DNA of 64,000 nt. Source: Rhynchosporium graminicola. Its lineage: Eukaryota; Ascomycota; Leotiomycetes; Helotiales; Ploettnerulaceae. Shown here piece by piece: positions 33,943 to 45,745 of this stretch. The number at the start of each line of letters is the position of its first letter. Position 1 is the stretch's first letter. The notes under the pieces are model-generated. The model was given only the letters and a program-made list of their open reading frames with translations, was not told the origin of the DNA and did no database searches. The position numbers and the translations under genes were made by a program. The stretch covers positions 1 through 64,000 of the forward strand of contig FJUW01000035.1 of the NCBI GenBank assembly GCA_900074885.1, given 5' to 3'.

Positions 33943-36717
33943 CTACATATGATACCCATCGGACTTGAATTTCAGTTCAATCAGCTCATGGTGAACCATG
34001 CGTCCGGTCCAGTTGTAGAAGTCAGCCTGCATCTGGGCCCACTTATGCTGATTATACTTGGATTCCAAGAACTCCAGCTTGGTGCAATCGTCTTGGCTCC
34101 ATGCCTCGTTTGGTTGAAGTTTGCCTCGATGCTGCTTTTCCTGGTTGAACCCACCACCAGCATTGAAGACATTAAGGTTGTTGAAGCCTCCGCCTCCCCC
34201 GTTGTTCCCCGAGTTGAAGCTACCGCTGACACCAATTGGGTTGAAGTTGGACTCATTGAAACCTCCTTTGTGTCCTCGATCGAAGCCGTTGAAGTTTGAA
34301 TTAATTGGCCCACCGAAGTTGTTCGCAGGGATAAAGTTGCTTGCGTTGTTATTGTTCGAGTTGCTTCCACCTTGATTCCCGTAGGAGTTTCCACCATTCC
34401 CAGAATTCTGGTTCGCGTTGCCGTTTTCCTGTGATTGATTCCAGCTCGTTGCCGCATTGTCGTTCAATGGCTTATTAAGATCCGAGTCAGTGACAGTATG
34501 CCATCCGTTACTTTTGCCGGCGGCAGGTTGATTCGAAGAGTCAGTAGCGCCAGCATTACCAGAATCCTTGGAGAGATCTGGTTGAGCCCAGCAATCTCTA
34601 ACTGGTTCCTTCACGCTGTTGCCCTGCTGCGGGTCGATGGTGGCCCAATTTGAGTTCGTAGCACCCCATCCACTGCCCGAAGCCTCGGCATTACCTGTGT
34701 TATTGTTCGACGTAGGAGGAGCTGCGTTCCAGGAATTGTTGCCTGAGCCCCAGCTATTACCGGATGCTTCTGCATTATCACTTTTTGGTAATCCTCCTGA
34801 AGCTTGAGCTGTGCCCGTGTCTGCTCGAGCTGACTTGTAGCCAATGTAGCCAGTTGGGTTGCTTTCGGTGATTTGGCCATCAAATTCAACTTTCTTGTCT
34901 TGCTTATGGCCCTTGCCCTCGTTCTTGTTCTTGTCCTTCTTCCCACCACCATTTGAGGATTTCGGACTTAGCGAGGTATTATTGGCGCTACCAAATTGAT
35001 TTATAGTCTTGTTTGAATCATTTTGATCCCATGCAGAGTTTGAAGTCTCGCCGCTGTTGTTGTTGCCATATGTAGTAGATGGCTCGCCCCAGCTTTGGTT
35101 GTTTGTTCCTCCACCTGCATTGTTGGCATCCCAAGATGAATTTCCTTGGTCTCCCCCAGTGCCATTTTGGTTGTTGGTTTTTTCACCTGTATTGTTGGTG
35201 TCCCATGACGAGTTTCCTTGGTCTCCTCCCGAAGCATTTTCATTATTCGAAGGCTCATTGTTTCCCCAGCCGGAGTTTCCGTTGTCGCCAGTAGTTGCAT
35301 TCGCATTAGCATCGGCATTAGTATTCCAATTAGAGTTGTCGTTATCGTAGCTGCCCCAGCTATTGTTGGCGGCTCCACCAGAGTTGTCTCCATTCGTGTT
35401 CAAAGTGCCAGTAGCTCCCCAACCTGAGTTATCTCCATTACCACCTGATCCATCGGTCTTCTTATTAAAGTCATCGTTGCTCCAATCACCAAACCCTTCT
35501 AGTCCATTTCCTTCGTTCCCTCCATTTGTATTCTGCTTGTCTCCTCCTGAAGTGTCATTCTTCTTCTCAGCGGTCGTGTTGCTGGTGTGCTCGATCTGAT
35601 TAAAGCGTTTTTTGCAATGACCTTGATGGAACCCAATTTCAGATGCAATATCTTTCCAGGATTTGTTTTGCACCTTCATCTCCTTGAGCTTGGCATCCTG
35701 CTCTGAGGTCCAATCGGAGTCTCCCTTATTCCCCTTCCCTCCTCCATCCTTCTTGTCGCTCGGTTCCTTACTGGAGGCAGCATTGTCCTTCTCAGCTGAT
35801 TTTACTTCTGCCTTATCCTTGTTCTCATTCTCGTCCTTTTCCCCTTTCTTCTTCTTCTCGCCCTCAATCTCAGAACCTTTCTCCTTCCCGCTGTCTTTTC
35901 CCTTATCCTTCGCCTTCTTCCCATCATCGCCCTCCTTGGTCTTCTTTGCACCATCATCTCCCTTCTCCTTCTTTTCCTCACCGTCCTTCTTCCCCTCGCC
36001 GTCCTTCTTTCCGTCACCATCCTTCTTATTCTTCTCCTGACCCTGTAACTTCCTAGCTCTTCGTTTCATAGTCTTCTGCCACTTCTTGAAGAGCCACAAA
36101 GGACCTCTGCCGCAAGTAGCACAGTCAGGCGTACACTTCTCACAAGCATACTCGCCATGACCCCTATGAAATTCCTCCTTGAGCCAAGTTATGCCACGAC
36201 CACAGGCATCACACTCCATGAATCCGTACTTCTCATGCATATGCTTCTCCCAGGTGCAATCTTCACTGCAAATTAGGCATCCGGGAGAGCATGTGGCTGT
36301 CTCTGGTTCGGGTCCACAATCGGCACACACAACTTTCTCCTTTTCGACTTCCTTGGGCTCTGGGGCTGGAAACTCTTTCTTCTCTTTCCTTTTTGGGGCC
36401 TTCTTAGGAGCGGGTGGAGCGACATCTGGAGGCTCTTCTTCATCCTGTTTATGTGTTAGTATAGGATATTTATCAACGCCGACTGTCCCATTGCCGGCAA
36501 TTCATGACAAGATTCTTCAAGGAGCGATATTTTATGTGGCTGAACATACCGTATCAACATCTAAGCTCTTCTGAGACCCCTTGCTGGAAATCCGGCTTCC
36601 CAAGCTAGATGTAGTGCTGAGCGAGAGCAAAGGACCGCCCATGGCCCAATTGCTGAAGGAAATCCCGACTTTGTGAGCCTTTTTAGGAGTTGACCCCTTG
36701 CGACGTGAGGCTGACAT
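33943..36717 (-). CDS. Large Trp/Gly/Asn-rich protein with Cys-rich head and Myb/SANT-like segments
   Basis: Two exons (36550-36717, 33943-36444; 105-bp intron with a CTAAC branch site) encode 889 aa. N-terminal 1-95 is basic and proline-rich. Residues about 95-165 form a Cys-rich block (CADCG, CLICSEDC, CDACGRG, CEKCTPDCATCGRG), probably zinc-binding. Residues 175-290 are a Lys/Glu/Asp-rich repeat. At about 300-340, DWTSEQDAKLKEMKVQNKSW begins a Myb/SANT-like helix bundle. From about 370 to 740 the protein is Asn/Gly/Ser-rich with some fifteen spaced Trp residues, many as GW, WG or SW (SGWGATG, NSWGSGNNSWN). The end (EAWSQDDCTKLEFLESKY...) is a second SANT-like segment. Family and function are unknown; a nuclear, RNA- or chromatin-related role is only an inference. 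Confidence 0.85.
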
Positions 36718-38628
36718 TCTGTCGATAGTTTTGCGACTGCAATTGGTACTTTTTGTGGGAGATGGCTGCTTGTTTTGATCAGAAGAAACAGGTCAACGCA
36801 CTTTTGTGTTGTGTGTGATCAAAAAGCAAAGAAAGGCAATTGAGATTGATCGATCTGAGGAGTCAATTGTATCAACTTTGCGTTGAGTATTGCTTATTCA
36901 CGCGATGACGAATTTATCTCGTCCTTGCGTCCAGTGAGCTAGGGCGGATGTGCTGACGACAGAGTTGCCTGTGATGTGTAGTTTAAAGGCGGAAGAGAAC
37001 ACGTCTAGTGGTGGGCAATCGACCGCGATATGGGAGAAGCATGTAGCTAGAGGTGAGGAAATGTGCCGCGTAAGTGGTTGGGAGGCGAATACAAAAATTG
37101 TGCGAAGCGCAAAGGATGATGACGTTGTTGTTTACTTTCGAAGCGAGTGACATTCACCTTTGCGATGGAAACGGGGCACGTGGCCGCCTTTAAAACCGAA
37201 TGCACTTCAGGTGATCTCCTCGATTTCAAGTTTTGTTTAGCGGGCGAGAATATTGCAAGCAGATTCGAATCGATTTCTCGCCGACTTTCAACTACTAGCA
37301 GCGGTACTACGACGAGAGCCATGGCTGGCTTGCAAGCAAGCGTCTCCTCTGCTGATGTTCTCATAGGAAGTCGAACATATAAAATTATTTCCGTGAGGCA
37401 TGTTGGGCAGGCAGAAGCCATGGCCATCAATCCGATTTTTCGAAAACGCTTCGATACCAACTCGATTGCATGTCAATACCTAGGCTGACAGGTACAGCCA
37501 CCTTTGCCCGTTGGAAACTGTCCTCCTGACAATCTATTGCTTGACTGGAAGGAGCAATATACAATATGTGCGGACGTACTTCCGCGCAGCGCCGCGCAGC
37601 GGTGAATTGTTGTATCTACTTGATAAGGGGCGTCCTGCAAGTGTGAAGACTTTACTCAGTACATGTTCTGGAATTAAATAGACGTTCAACCTGTGGTGAT
37701 CAAGTCAAGGCGTTTCGAATGTATTATTCTGTTTATTTAAGAACCTCAGAATCCTGGTCGAATAAACCTCGTGCGAATGCCCCGGGTCACGGGGCGGCAG
37801 AAGCTGTCTTCGACCTCGAAGAGGGCCCTGCACCGATCGATTCATTCATTATAAGCATCATTCTTTTCGAAGTTATTGCGAACTTTTTCATATTAGCAAT
37901 GAATAGAAGCTCTCGGTCACTGGGAGGCATTACAGAGGTCCATTGTAGACATCTCCACCTCATCCTTGTGTATTACAATTTGGTATGAACATTCAGCAGT
38001 AGCACAACTGAAAGGGTCTCTTAATTCTTCGAGTTCTGAACTATAGAGTACAGACTGCCTTGACTTGAGCAAAAACAGTGGTATCGAGGATCGCTGCTTG
38101 CCATCATCCCCGCTATCCGCTTTGGTGCTCGGGTTTCCAGACGGGTATATCTCGGATGCAAATGAGGATTCACTCTCGATGACAGTAGCTTCATTTATGG
38201 CATTCAAATTTTAACAAGCAAGATGTGTTACTGAGCGCCAGAAGAGATGATGTATCCCCGGATCCCGGCAGCTGATCTAGCTCCGGAAAAAGAGTTTGGC
38301 TCAATCTAACGGAAATCTACGCGAAACGGACCTGAACTAGGACACGGTCGGCCAAAATCCCTCTGCAAGTCGTACAATTTAAGTCAACACTAGTATTAGA
38401 CGGGATGGAACATACCAGGTTCAACCTCTCGTTAAGCTTTGATAAACATATTCCCCGTACTTATCGGATGATGGCTGGCATTTGTTCTGACGTAAATTAC
38501 CTCAGGGCTGGGTATATATGGCCTGGTATTCTCCGCATTTTCTATGATTCAGCTGGACTTGCGAACAGAGACACTGGTTTTGAACTCGACAAATCACCTC
38601 ATTGGAACCGAGTTGAACAGAAACAAAT
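36718..38628. other. Intergenic with no confident gene
   Basis: About 1.9 kb. A plus-strand frame from ATG 37,165 to 37,488 (107 aa, METGHVAAFKTECTSGDLLD...) and another at 37,719-37,988 (89 aa) are open but lack family features and signal peptides; either might be a small gene. A GCGCAGCGCC direct repeat lies near 37,584-37,602. Confidence 0.4.
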
Positions 38629-39117
38629 ATGGCAAGGATCCAACAACTCTTCAGTGCCATTGCACTTGCAATTCTCAGGTAAAATCCCGCAATATGTTTC
38701 CAGGCTCGACTAATACTGTGAAGTCAATCGGCCATAGCATCGCCGCCGCCGCCGCCGCCGCCATCACAAATTACCCCAGCACCGCCTTGCTGGTCTTACA
38801 CGGAGACAGTACCGTACAATTTCACGGACGAGGAAAGAAGTATGCTTTCTAGAACCACAGACACCCTGAACCAACGCTGACACTGATAAATAGAACTCTG
38901 TGCAAATCAGCTACAATGCGGACCTCGACCCAATTGTATCATCTACGAGAAAACCTTCAGTGAGGTCCCATGTGCGAACGAGAATTGTCCTGTTACTCCA
39001 ACGGTCACGGTTACTGCACCGCCGAAGTGCCCAACCTGTGAGAAAGGATGTACGACTCGGGCTATGATATTGACTATTACCACTGGATGCCCTACTCCCA
39101 CCCCATCCCAACAGTAA
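38629..39117 (+). CDS. Small secreted cysteine-rich protein
   Basis: Three exons (38629-38678, 38724-38839, 38894-39117) give 129 aa. Exon 1 and the start of exon 2 encode a signal peptide, MARIQQLFSAIALAILSQS-AIA, with likely cleavage after AIA. The mature part starts with a proline run (SPPPPPPSQITPAPP), then has ten cysteines: CWSYTETVPYNFTDEER, LCANQLQC, PNC, PCANENC, CPTCEKGC and a C-terminal GCPTPTPSQQ. A Thr/Val-rich spacer (TPTVTVTAPP) is reminiscent of wall-associated fungal proteins. Both introns (45 and 54 bp) have GT..AG ends and a plausible CTAA-type branch site, and all three exons join in one frame. It could be a wall protein or an effector-like secreted protein; no known family is recognised. 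Confidence 0.8.
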
Positions 39118-39838
39118 CTTCGAAGGGGCCTGAAAGGAGCAAGGTGGAGGATGGTGAGGTGGATGGAATTTGAATTTATGAACTAGCAACGTCATGTGGA
39201 GAGAAACGGCAGGAAATAGCAGAAGCTTCTACTTGGTCTTGCTTCGAAATTCACTATAATTGGAAAGCCTTTTGATCGTTTGACTTAAAGCTTGACAATT
39301 CAAAGTGGTACAGTGAAAATTTAATAGCTTTGCTGTGAAGCATTCTGACTTTCAAAAAACAGTCACAGTCTCACAATGGTCTGTATCAACGAGTTGAAAA
39401 GCAAATCGAGAAAGTGTAAGGTAAACAACGACTCGAACATTTCAGAATAGTCTTCGAAGGCTCACAACGTCAATGGAACAATGAGTCAAGCAGTGGATAG
39501 CCTAAGACACTTCTTACATCGAATACTGCATCTCCATGACAAATTAACGGAAGATCTTCAAGAAGAACGCAACTAAGACCCATCTTTCCCCTTATGGAAT
39601 GTATTTGACGGCTTCGTCACGACGGGAGGAGAGTACTAATGAATCGTAAATTTACGAACGGTGACATTATCTCAGGCGGTGAGATGGCTTAGTGGCAGGC
39701 CACACGTGACTCAAGACCCCACCCCACACAAATCTGATTCCTGAGTAACCAACGAGTTTTTACTTAGTTTCAGAACAACACGACAAACGCAAATCCTCAC
39801 CATTAGAACTTTAATCATTCTACTGGAAGACTGTCATC
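39118..39838. other. Intergenic upstream of RPL10a
   Basis: 720 bp with no recognised gene. It carries the 3' UTR of the secreted protein gene and the RPL10a promoter. A stretch near 39,676-39,700 resembles a tRNA A-box but no B-box follows, so no tRNA is called. Confidence 0.5.
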
Positions 39839-40695
39839 ATGTCGAAAATCACAGTCGGTACGTCAAGATAAACCCCCATACTCTGCGCCCACTGGCACAT
39901 CTATTCCATCCTCTCTGCGCCCATCACTGACCATTTGCCACAGCCGGAGTGCGTACCAACGTCCAACAACTCCTTGAGTATTCCCTTGAGACCAAGAAGC
40001 GAAACTTCCTCGAGACCGTCGAACTCCAAATCGGCCTTAAGAACTATGATCCTCAACGTGACAAGCGTTTCTCTGGAACCATTCGTCTCCCAATCGTTCC
40101 CCGCCCAGGAATGAGCATTTGGTACGTCGAGACCGCCTCCTGCAGACGAGGAAATCACACAGGGCACAAAGGGCTAATGGTTCAACAGCATTCTTGGCGA
40201 TCAGCACGATATTGATCGTGCGAAGCACGGTGGTGTCGATGCCATGTCTGCCGATGATTTGAAGAAGCTCAACAAGAACAAGAAGCTCATCAAGAAGCTT
40301 GCTCGCAAGTACGATGCCTTCGTCGCTTCCGATACCCTCATCAAGCAAATCCCACGTCTCTTGGGTCCTGGTCTTTCCAAGGGTATGTCTGCCATCCTCT
40401 ACGATCTGCTCGATGCTAATTTGTTCCCCCAGCTGGTAAATTCCCTACCCCAGTCTCCCACAACGAGGATCTCAGCGCCAAGATCAACGAAGTCAAGTCC
40501 ACCATTAAGTTCCAGTTGAAGAAGGTCTTGTGCATGGGTGTCGCTGTCGGAAACGTCGGAATGACCGAGGATCAATTGATCTCCAACATCATGTTGGCCA
40601 TCAACTACCTTGTTTCTCTGTTGAAGAAAGGATGGCAAAACGTTGGCAGCTTGACGATCAAGGCATCTATGTCTCCTCCCAAGCGTGTCTACTAG
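39839..40695 (+). CDS. RPL10A: 60S ribosomal protein uL1 (L10a)
   Basis: Component of the L1 stalk of the large ribosomal subunit that helps release deacylated tRNA. Exons 39839-39857, 39944-40121, 40189-40382 and 40433-40695 encode 217 aa, exactly the usual L10a length. Exon 1 has just MSKITV plus one base. Exon 2 encodes [20 protein letters not shown] and [11 protein letters not shown]. Exon 3 has [20 protein letters not shown] and RLLGPGLSK. Exon 4 has [14 protein letters not shown] and ends [11 protein letters not shown]. All introns are short (50-86 bp) and canonical. No irregularity was seen. Confidence 0.97.
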
Positions 40696-43600
40696 ATGGT
40701 CATGTGGATATGGTATGTACTCTTCACTGAGATACTAGCATAGAGTGGGATGTTGCGTAGTTAGATGAGAATCCAAACCTTTGCAGCGTCAATATGTGCA
40801 TACGGCATTTTTACACAATATTGTATAAACTGATTGTGACTACCTGCACGCATCCTTGGGACATCTTCAGATGGTTCCAAATAATAGGAAGAGAAATAAT
40901 GAAATCAATTCCCATGAATGGGTATTAATGTGCACATAGTTTTCTGTAGGGGATTTTCTTCACCCACCAAGTCTCAGCAACTTTTCGCGGACCGCAAATT
41001 TTACGTTCGCCTGCGGTGTAGGCGGACTGAACAGCACTGGATCTGCTACAGCTTACAAGCAGTGAATGAAGCACAGCAAAAGGTTTTATCATAGTAGAGC
41101 GAGCATCATGGGATTGGCACATCGGGTTGTCATGGTAAGTGGCCGGCGGGTTACACCCGGCCCAGATCCTCACGAGAAAATTTGAAACTTCGACCTGCCA
41201 CGACGCGTTCCTCCTGCAGCACCCCCTTCTGGTTCTTCATACACTTGCCAAACCCAAAACCAATCCTCCCACGGATCTCTCAGCTTTCCGTATGGTATAT
41301 GTATTTGTAGCGACCACCCCACAGTCAACGTCCGTTTGAATCGGCGAAATCGGCTGGTAGGAAAGAGCGTTCACCTTTTCTCGACGACCCCGGGAACGGA
41401 AGAAAACCCATGTATGTCTTGCGACAAAGAGTAACCCTCAGCAAGCCACCGTAGTGGAGAGTCGATATAATATATGACGATTAAGTACATACACTACTGA
41501 TAGAATGTGGTCGGAAGAAGGTCAAGGCGGTTCGCTGAATATATACTGCCGAAGAAAAAAAGCGGCGCTAAACAATGCGCTAGTGTTTGTGGTGTTTGCT
41601 CGGAAATTTATGGGGCTTGCAAACTCGTCTCTGGTAACAAGACCATGAGACTACCATAGTGCCGAAATCACGAAGGTATCACAGGACATCATCGGAAGAA
41701 CCCAAAATCTTAGAGTCTTACATAAATTCTTTCCATCTAAATTTTTTCAATGGGTTTATCTGATTTACAACATCTTGGTCCCAAGTCGCCTCCACGGAGG
41801 CGAATTGCCTAGCCTCGATTTTCGGATCTCATTATTCCTTTGGTTTTGTACTTCCAAGCCTGCATACACATACTAGATGCGGACAAGAACAAGAATACCC
41901 GGTCTTTACTCGGGCCAGCTGTTAGATTCGCCCTTGCGTGTAAAGAAAGGCTGCCTCGTATCATAGCTGATCCCACCACCCTCCGTCCTCTATCTCTCTT
42001 CTTTAATGCCATGCAGATTCTTCGAGTGACGGCCTTACATCAGTACACATCTTTTTAAATCCCGAGAGAATGTCCCATCACTCAGCTGAGTACCCGCAAT
42101 TTCTCCACCACTTGCCACTGATCGTGCAAAAGGTGTCTTCATCTATGGACTTTGAGGAGCGCGGTGTCCTGTGAAGTCGATCAAGGCCGATGTACAAGAT
42201 CTCGAATGAATGAACACGCTCGGCAAATACCAGGGAACCGACTGATGACCAGTGATAGACGGTGTTGGTGGAAGTCCTATTAAAGGATGCAGACTTCTAA
42301 GATTTTCCTCTTCATTTGGCCGAGGGACATGTGTAAAGTCTTGATCCGTATCCTGCACAGCAGATGCCCCTTCATCCAGGAATGTGTCGTTAACTTCGTG
42401 CATTTCGATGAATTTTACTGCCCATACTCCCGCTCTCGGCTTTAATTTGTCCCAAGCACGTATTCAGGAATTTGTAAGAGTCTCAGTTCCTAAGTTATGG
42501 GACTTTCACTTTGATTGAGTTGAGGTGCACAACTGTAAAAGCTACAAAGTCGGAAGGGATGTGGAAAATATGTCACAGATATTTGTTCGCCCACTGACCC
42601 TAGGGGAATTGCGTCTCCAATAATTTCATGGTACAGCGCTCATATTAGTTGTATGAGTCTGCCTCTTAAACCAACAAGTCCCAAGCGAACGCCCAAACTT
42701 CAGCCACACACGGTAAGTCAACAACCAATCGTGGACCTCAAACTCTGACCGCTGAATACAATCGATAACGATGGGGCTATATTCCCTGCTCTCTTTAGTT
42801 AAACGTATTGATGGGTTGCCTTTTCATTCATGTCGTCCTCTACTAAAGGAAATGTGACGAAGTGCTACTATTTCCGTCAGCCCATCTGCAGGTCGTCTTC
42901 AGAACAAGGTTACCTGGGTGCCAAACCTGAACATTACCCTCTGCTCTAACGACTCAACCACAATTGTTGCAACCTTTGTACTCGGACATTAATGTTTGTG
43001 GCTGGCTTAATTCGTGGCCGGTAAGGTAGAAGCTATTTTCAAGTTAGCCCAAAGCCACTAAGGCATGCCCTGAGATTCTGCAGCAGTTTTTTCCAAAGTT
43101 GTGACTCTAGATTTTTCCAAGGTATGGAGTCATCACAGGACTTCATTCTTTGTATCACTGGAAACGAGTTGCATCAACCTCGATTCTTTGCATTCATGGT
43201 AGAGCAAGATGCTCAAACCGCGTGGCTGGCAGTGACGCCCTCTAGCTCAGGATCAAGTATACTATACGGCGAGTCTGTGTAATGTCCCCATTCCTCGCTG
43301 GGAAGCTGTCACTTCTGTGCGAGTAAAACATAGCTCATCGGCATCCCAGAAGATTCCATCCCGATCTATGTCAGCTTTGGCACCATCTCCAAGCCTCTGG
43401 ATCTCCACCTCCCCATCGGGGTATCATCCTGCCTGGATCATCGTCTTGAAAGCTGGTGGTCCACAAGCACAGGAATGTACTGTTGATGGCAATCCTGTGC
43501 TCAGCTCCATGCTTGATAGTGTGTAGACATTCACGGACACGTTGTGAAGCTCTGGATGGGCTTGTGCAGCTTCTACAAAAGCAGTAGGGACACTGAGTCG

Positions 43601-44721
43601 TGAGTTTACCATCTGTACAGAAAGACGGCGTAAGAAATCACTTACACCAAGCCCAATGCTTGGAGAGAAAGAAGCCGCGAACAATCTCATTTTGCCTTTA
43701 CCCAGGGGCTCGGAACCTTTCCTTCCAAACTTTCGTCATCTGCCTCATACTACCAAAACCAGCCTCCCTGTCCTACAGGAACTTAGGCATTAGCATATAA
43801 ACCAACAAACTCGTGCTCATTTGCAGTCTAGTGCATCACTTCATAGCTTTTCTTCCGTTGAAGTTGAGTCAGCTTCTCTACTGGTGTCTTGGTGTCGCCT
43901 ATAAATAACGCGAATACCAGCGACCTCACGCGGAGGAAATCATATTGGCCATATCAGATCCTCTAAAAAATAGCGCAGGATATGGTAGATTTTGTATTTG
44001 AAGTTATCAGAATGCTTACGCGAGCAATCGGCTGGAGAGCTATCGAAGCCGTCCTGTTGACGCTTCTTGTCTGCTAAGATCGTCGCAGTTGGTTCCAGCT
44101 GCGCGACTAGGGCATCGAGCCAGATTTTAGATTATCATAGATGAAATCATATGGCGATAGACTTACCTGAATTCTTGTGAATTATAAATGTACATGTGTG
44201 GTAAAGTGCCCAAGATGGAATTGTGATTAGGCGAACAAAATCAAGACTTACCATTCTTGCTGCGACAATCTGTTAATATAGCAGGTGGTGATTTGGAAAA
44301 GTCCAATTTCAAGTTATATACCCACCGCTTGCGGACGATTAGGAGTCTACGTATCATCTGTGATCTCCCGCAAGGGGCTCATAATTTGTCCGCGATGTCT
44401 CTACGCGAGAAAGTCTAACCCGATTGGGAGGAAATAAACAGAGCCCAGTGCCACGGCCTTGCTTTCACAGCGCCTCAAGAGAAACTTGAAGATGCTCTTC
44501 CTGTAGCTCGACTCACTGCAAGACAAAGTAATTCAATTATTTTGAATCGATTGGAGTATTTCAATGGGACTCATTCAACTTCTATTCAGAGCAGCTAGTT
44601 ACTGGCATCTTCGTGCGATGATTCCTGTAGGCAGAATCCACCGCTACCGTTTTCCCCAGTAGAATATCTACAACCATAGCAATCATCGTCAGTCGCAGTT
44701 TCACTTCTGATCTAATCTAAG
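40696..44721. other. 4-kb gene-poor stretch with decayed fragments
   Basis: No intact gene was recognised. On the minus strand, 43,690-43,424 reads MRLFAASFSPSIGLG, a likely intron (GTAAGT..TACAG), then MVNSRLSVPTAFVEAAQAHP... until a stop, after which an open frame continues to about 43,300 (YPDGEVEIQRLGDGAKADID). This may be a decayed enzyme gene, but I cannot place the family. A minus-strand 86-aa frame from ATG 42,403 is likewise unassigned. The remainder shows nothing. Confidence 0.4.
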
Positions 44722-45745
44722 ATGTCGGAAACCGCCGAGGTCGATCTCGAGAGAAAGAACCCGGGTGTCTATCTCCACGATGGTGCATACACGTCGGCAA
44801 CCACAACTGAACAACGAAGCCGACGAGCACACGAAGGATAAACTTCGCGTGAAGAAGACTCAAGAGCCTGCTGCAGACGTGTCTTTGGCTTGCGTTTACC
44901 GAACTGATGGTTTTGATCTTGCATCTATTAATAGTATTCCCCGCGATGCTCGCCACCTTTCTTGATCTCTCTAGGCTAGTTTGAGTACACACTCAGAATT
45001 CAGATCCCTAAGTCCTTTGTGAGAATATTTACCCGGTCAGAAAGTTATTGGTATCGTGATCCCAAGATCACGAATGAGATCCGCACATTGGACAGGGTGG
45101 CTTGGTATGCATCGGCTTACTACGTGATCTTGGGAGGCTTCCAGATTAGTGTCACTCTTGTGCTCAATCATCCACTGTATCTCGAACCCTAAAGCTCACT
45201 ACCATGACAGACCGCAATAGGGCCAAGCATACAGATTCTTCCGTCTCAGGACCAATTTCCTCATTTCCCTTGCTGTCATCGAATTTGGTAGAACGAAAAG
45301 CGAGGTTGCCCTGACCGCCAAAGCTCATTCGTCGCAGAGATATATCTGGCTTTTGTGGTGCGTAGGTATGGGTATTGGTGGCTTCACAATCATCGCCTTC
45401 TCTACTGCGCCGGAAATCCCACCTTTACTCACAGTCCTAGTCGGATCCGCCTATGGGCGCAGGGCTGTCAGCCGCAGCAGATCCGACTCATTTGCGGTGC
45501 TCTCTCAGAGCACCTTCCTTGGAGGCTGTTTTTCTATGTGTTTCTCCCTGTTGGGGACTCACAGGTGCAATCATCTTGTTCTTTTTCCAGAATCTCAAGG
45601 GAGCAAAGCCAACCAAGGCAACACGGAAGGAAAATGGTCCGCACACAGATCCGGTACATCACAGTCTGACCATGTGCTTCATTGTCTGGTTCATCCTAGC
45701 ACTGAATTTCGTTGATGTCATGATCGATAGCAAATATAAGCAAAA
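44722..45745 (+). pseudogene. Decayed 14-TM MFS drug/metabolite transporter (N-terminal half)
   Basis: Pieces of a DHA2/14-spanner drug:H+ antiporter lie in order but in different frames. MSETAEVDLERKNPGV starts at 44,722 and stops at 44,839-44,841. ITNEIRTLDRVAWYASAYY (about 45,067-45,125) corresponds to the family segment [11 protein letters not shown] after TM1. AYRFFRLRTNFLISLAVIEFG (45,224-45,290) corresponds to TM2. FTIIAFSTAP...TVLVGSAYGR follows at about 45,382-45,455. After a frame change, LTGAIILFFFQNLKGAKPT is TM6. Sequence ends near 45,740 without TM7-14. Stops, frameshifts and truncation indicate loss of function. It is the same broad family as the intact transporter at 53,308. 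Confidence 0.8.

Noticed and set aside
34121..36040. Several long plus-strand frames opposite the large minus-strand gene
   Set aside because: They are antisense shadows of low-complexity Lys/Asn/Gly codons, with no features of their own.
39660..39740. Possible tRNA (TGGCTTAGTGGC resembles an A-box)
   Set aside because: No B-box and no acceptor stem could be paired.
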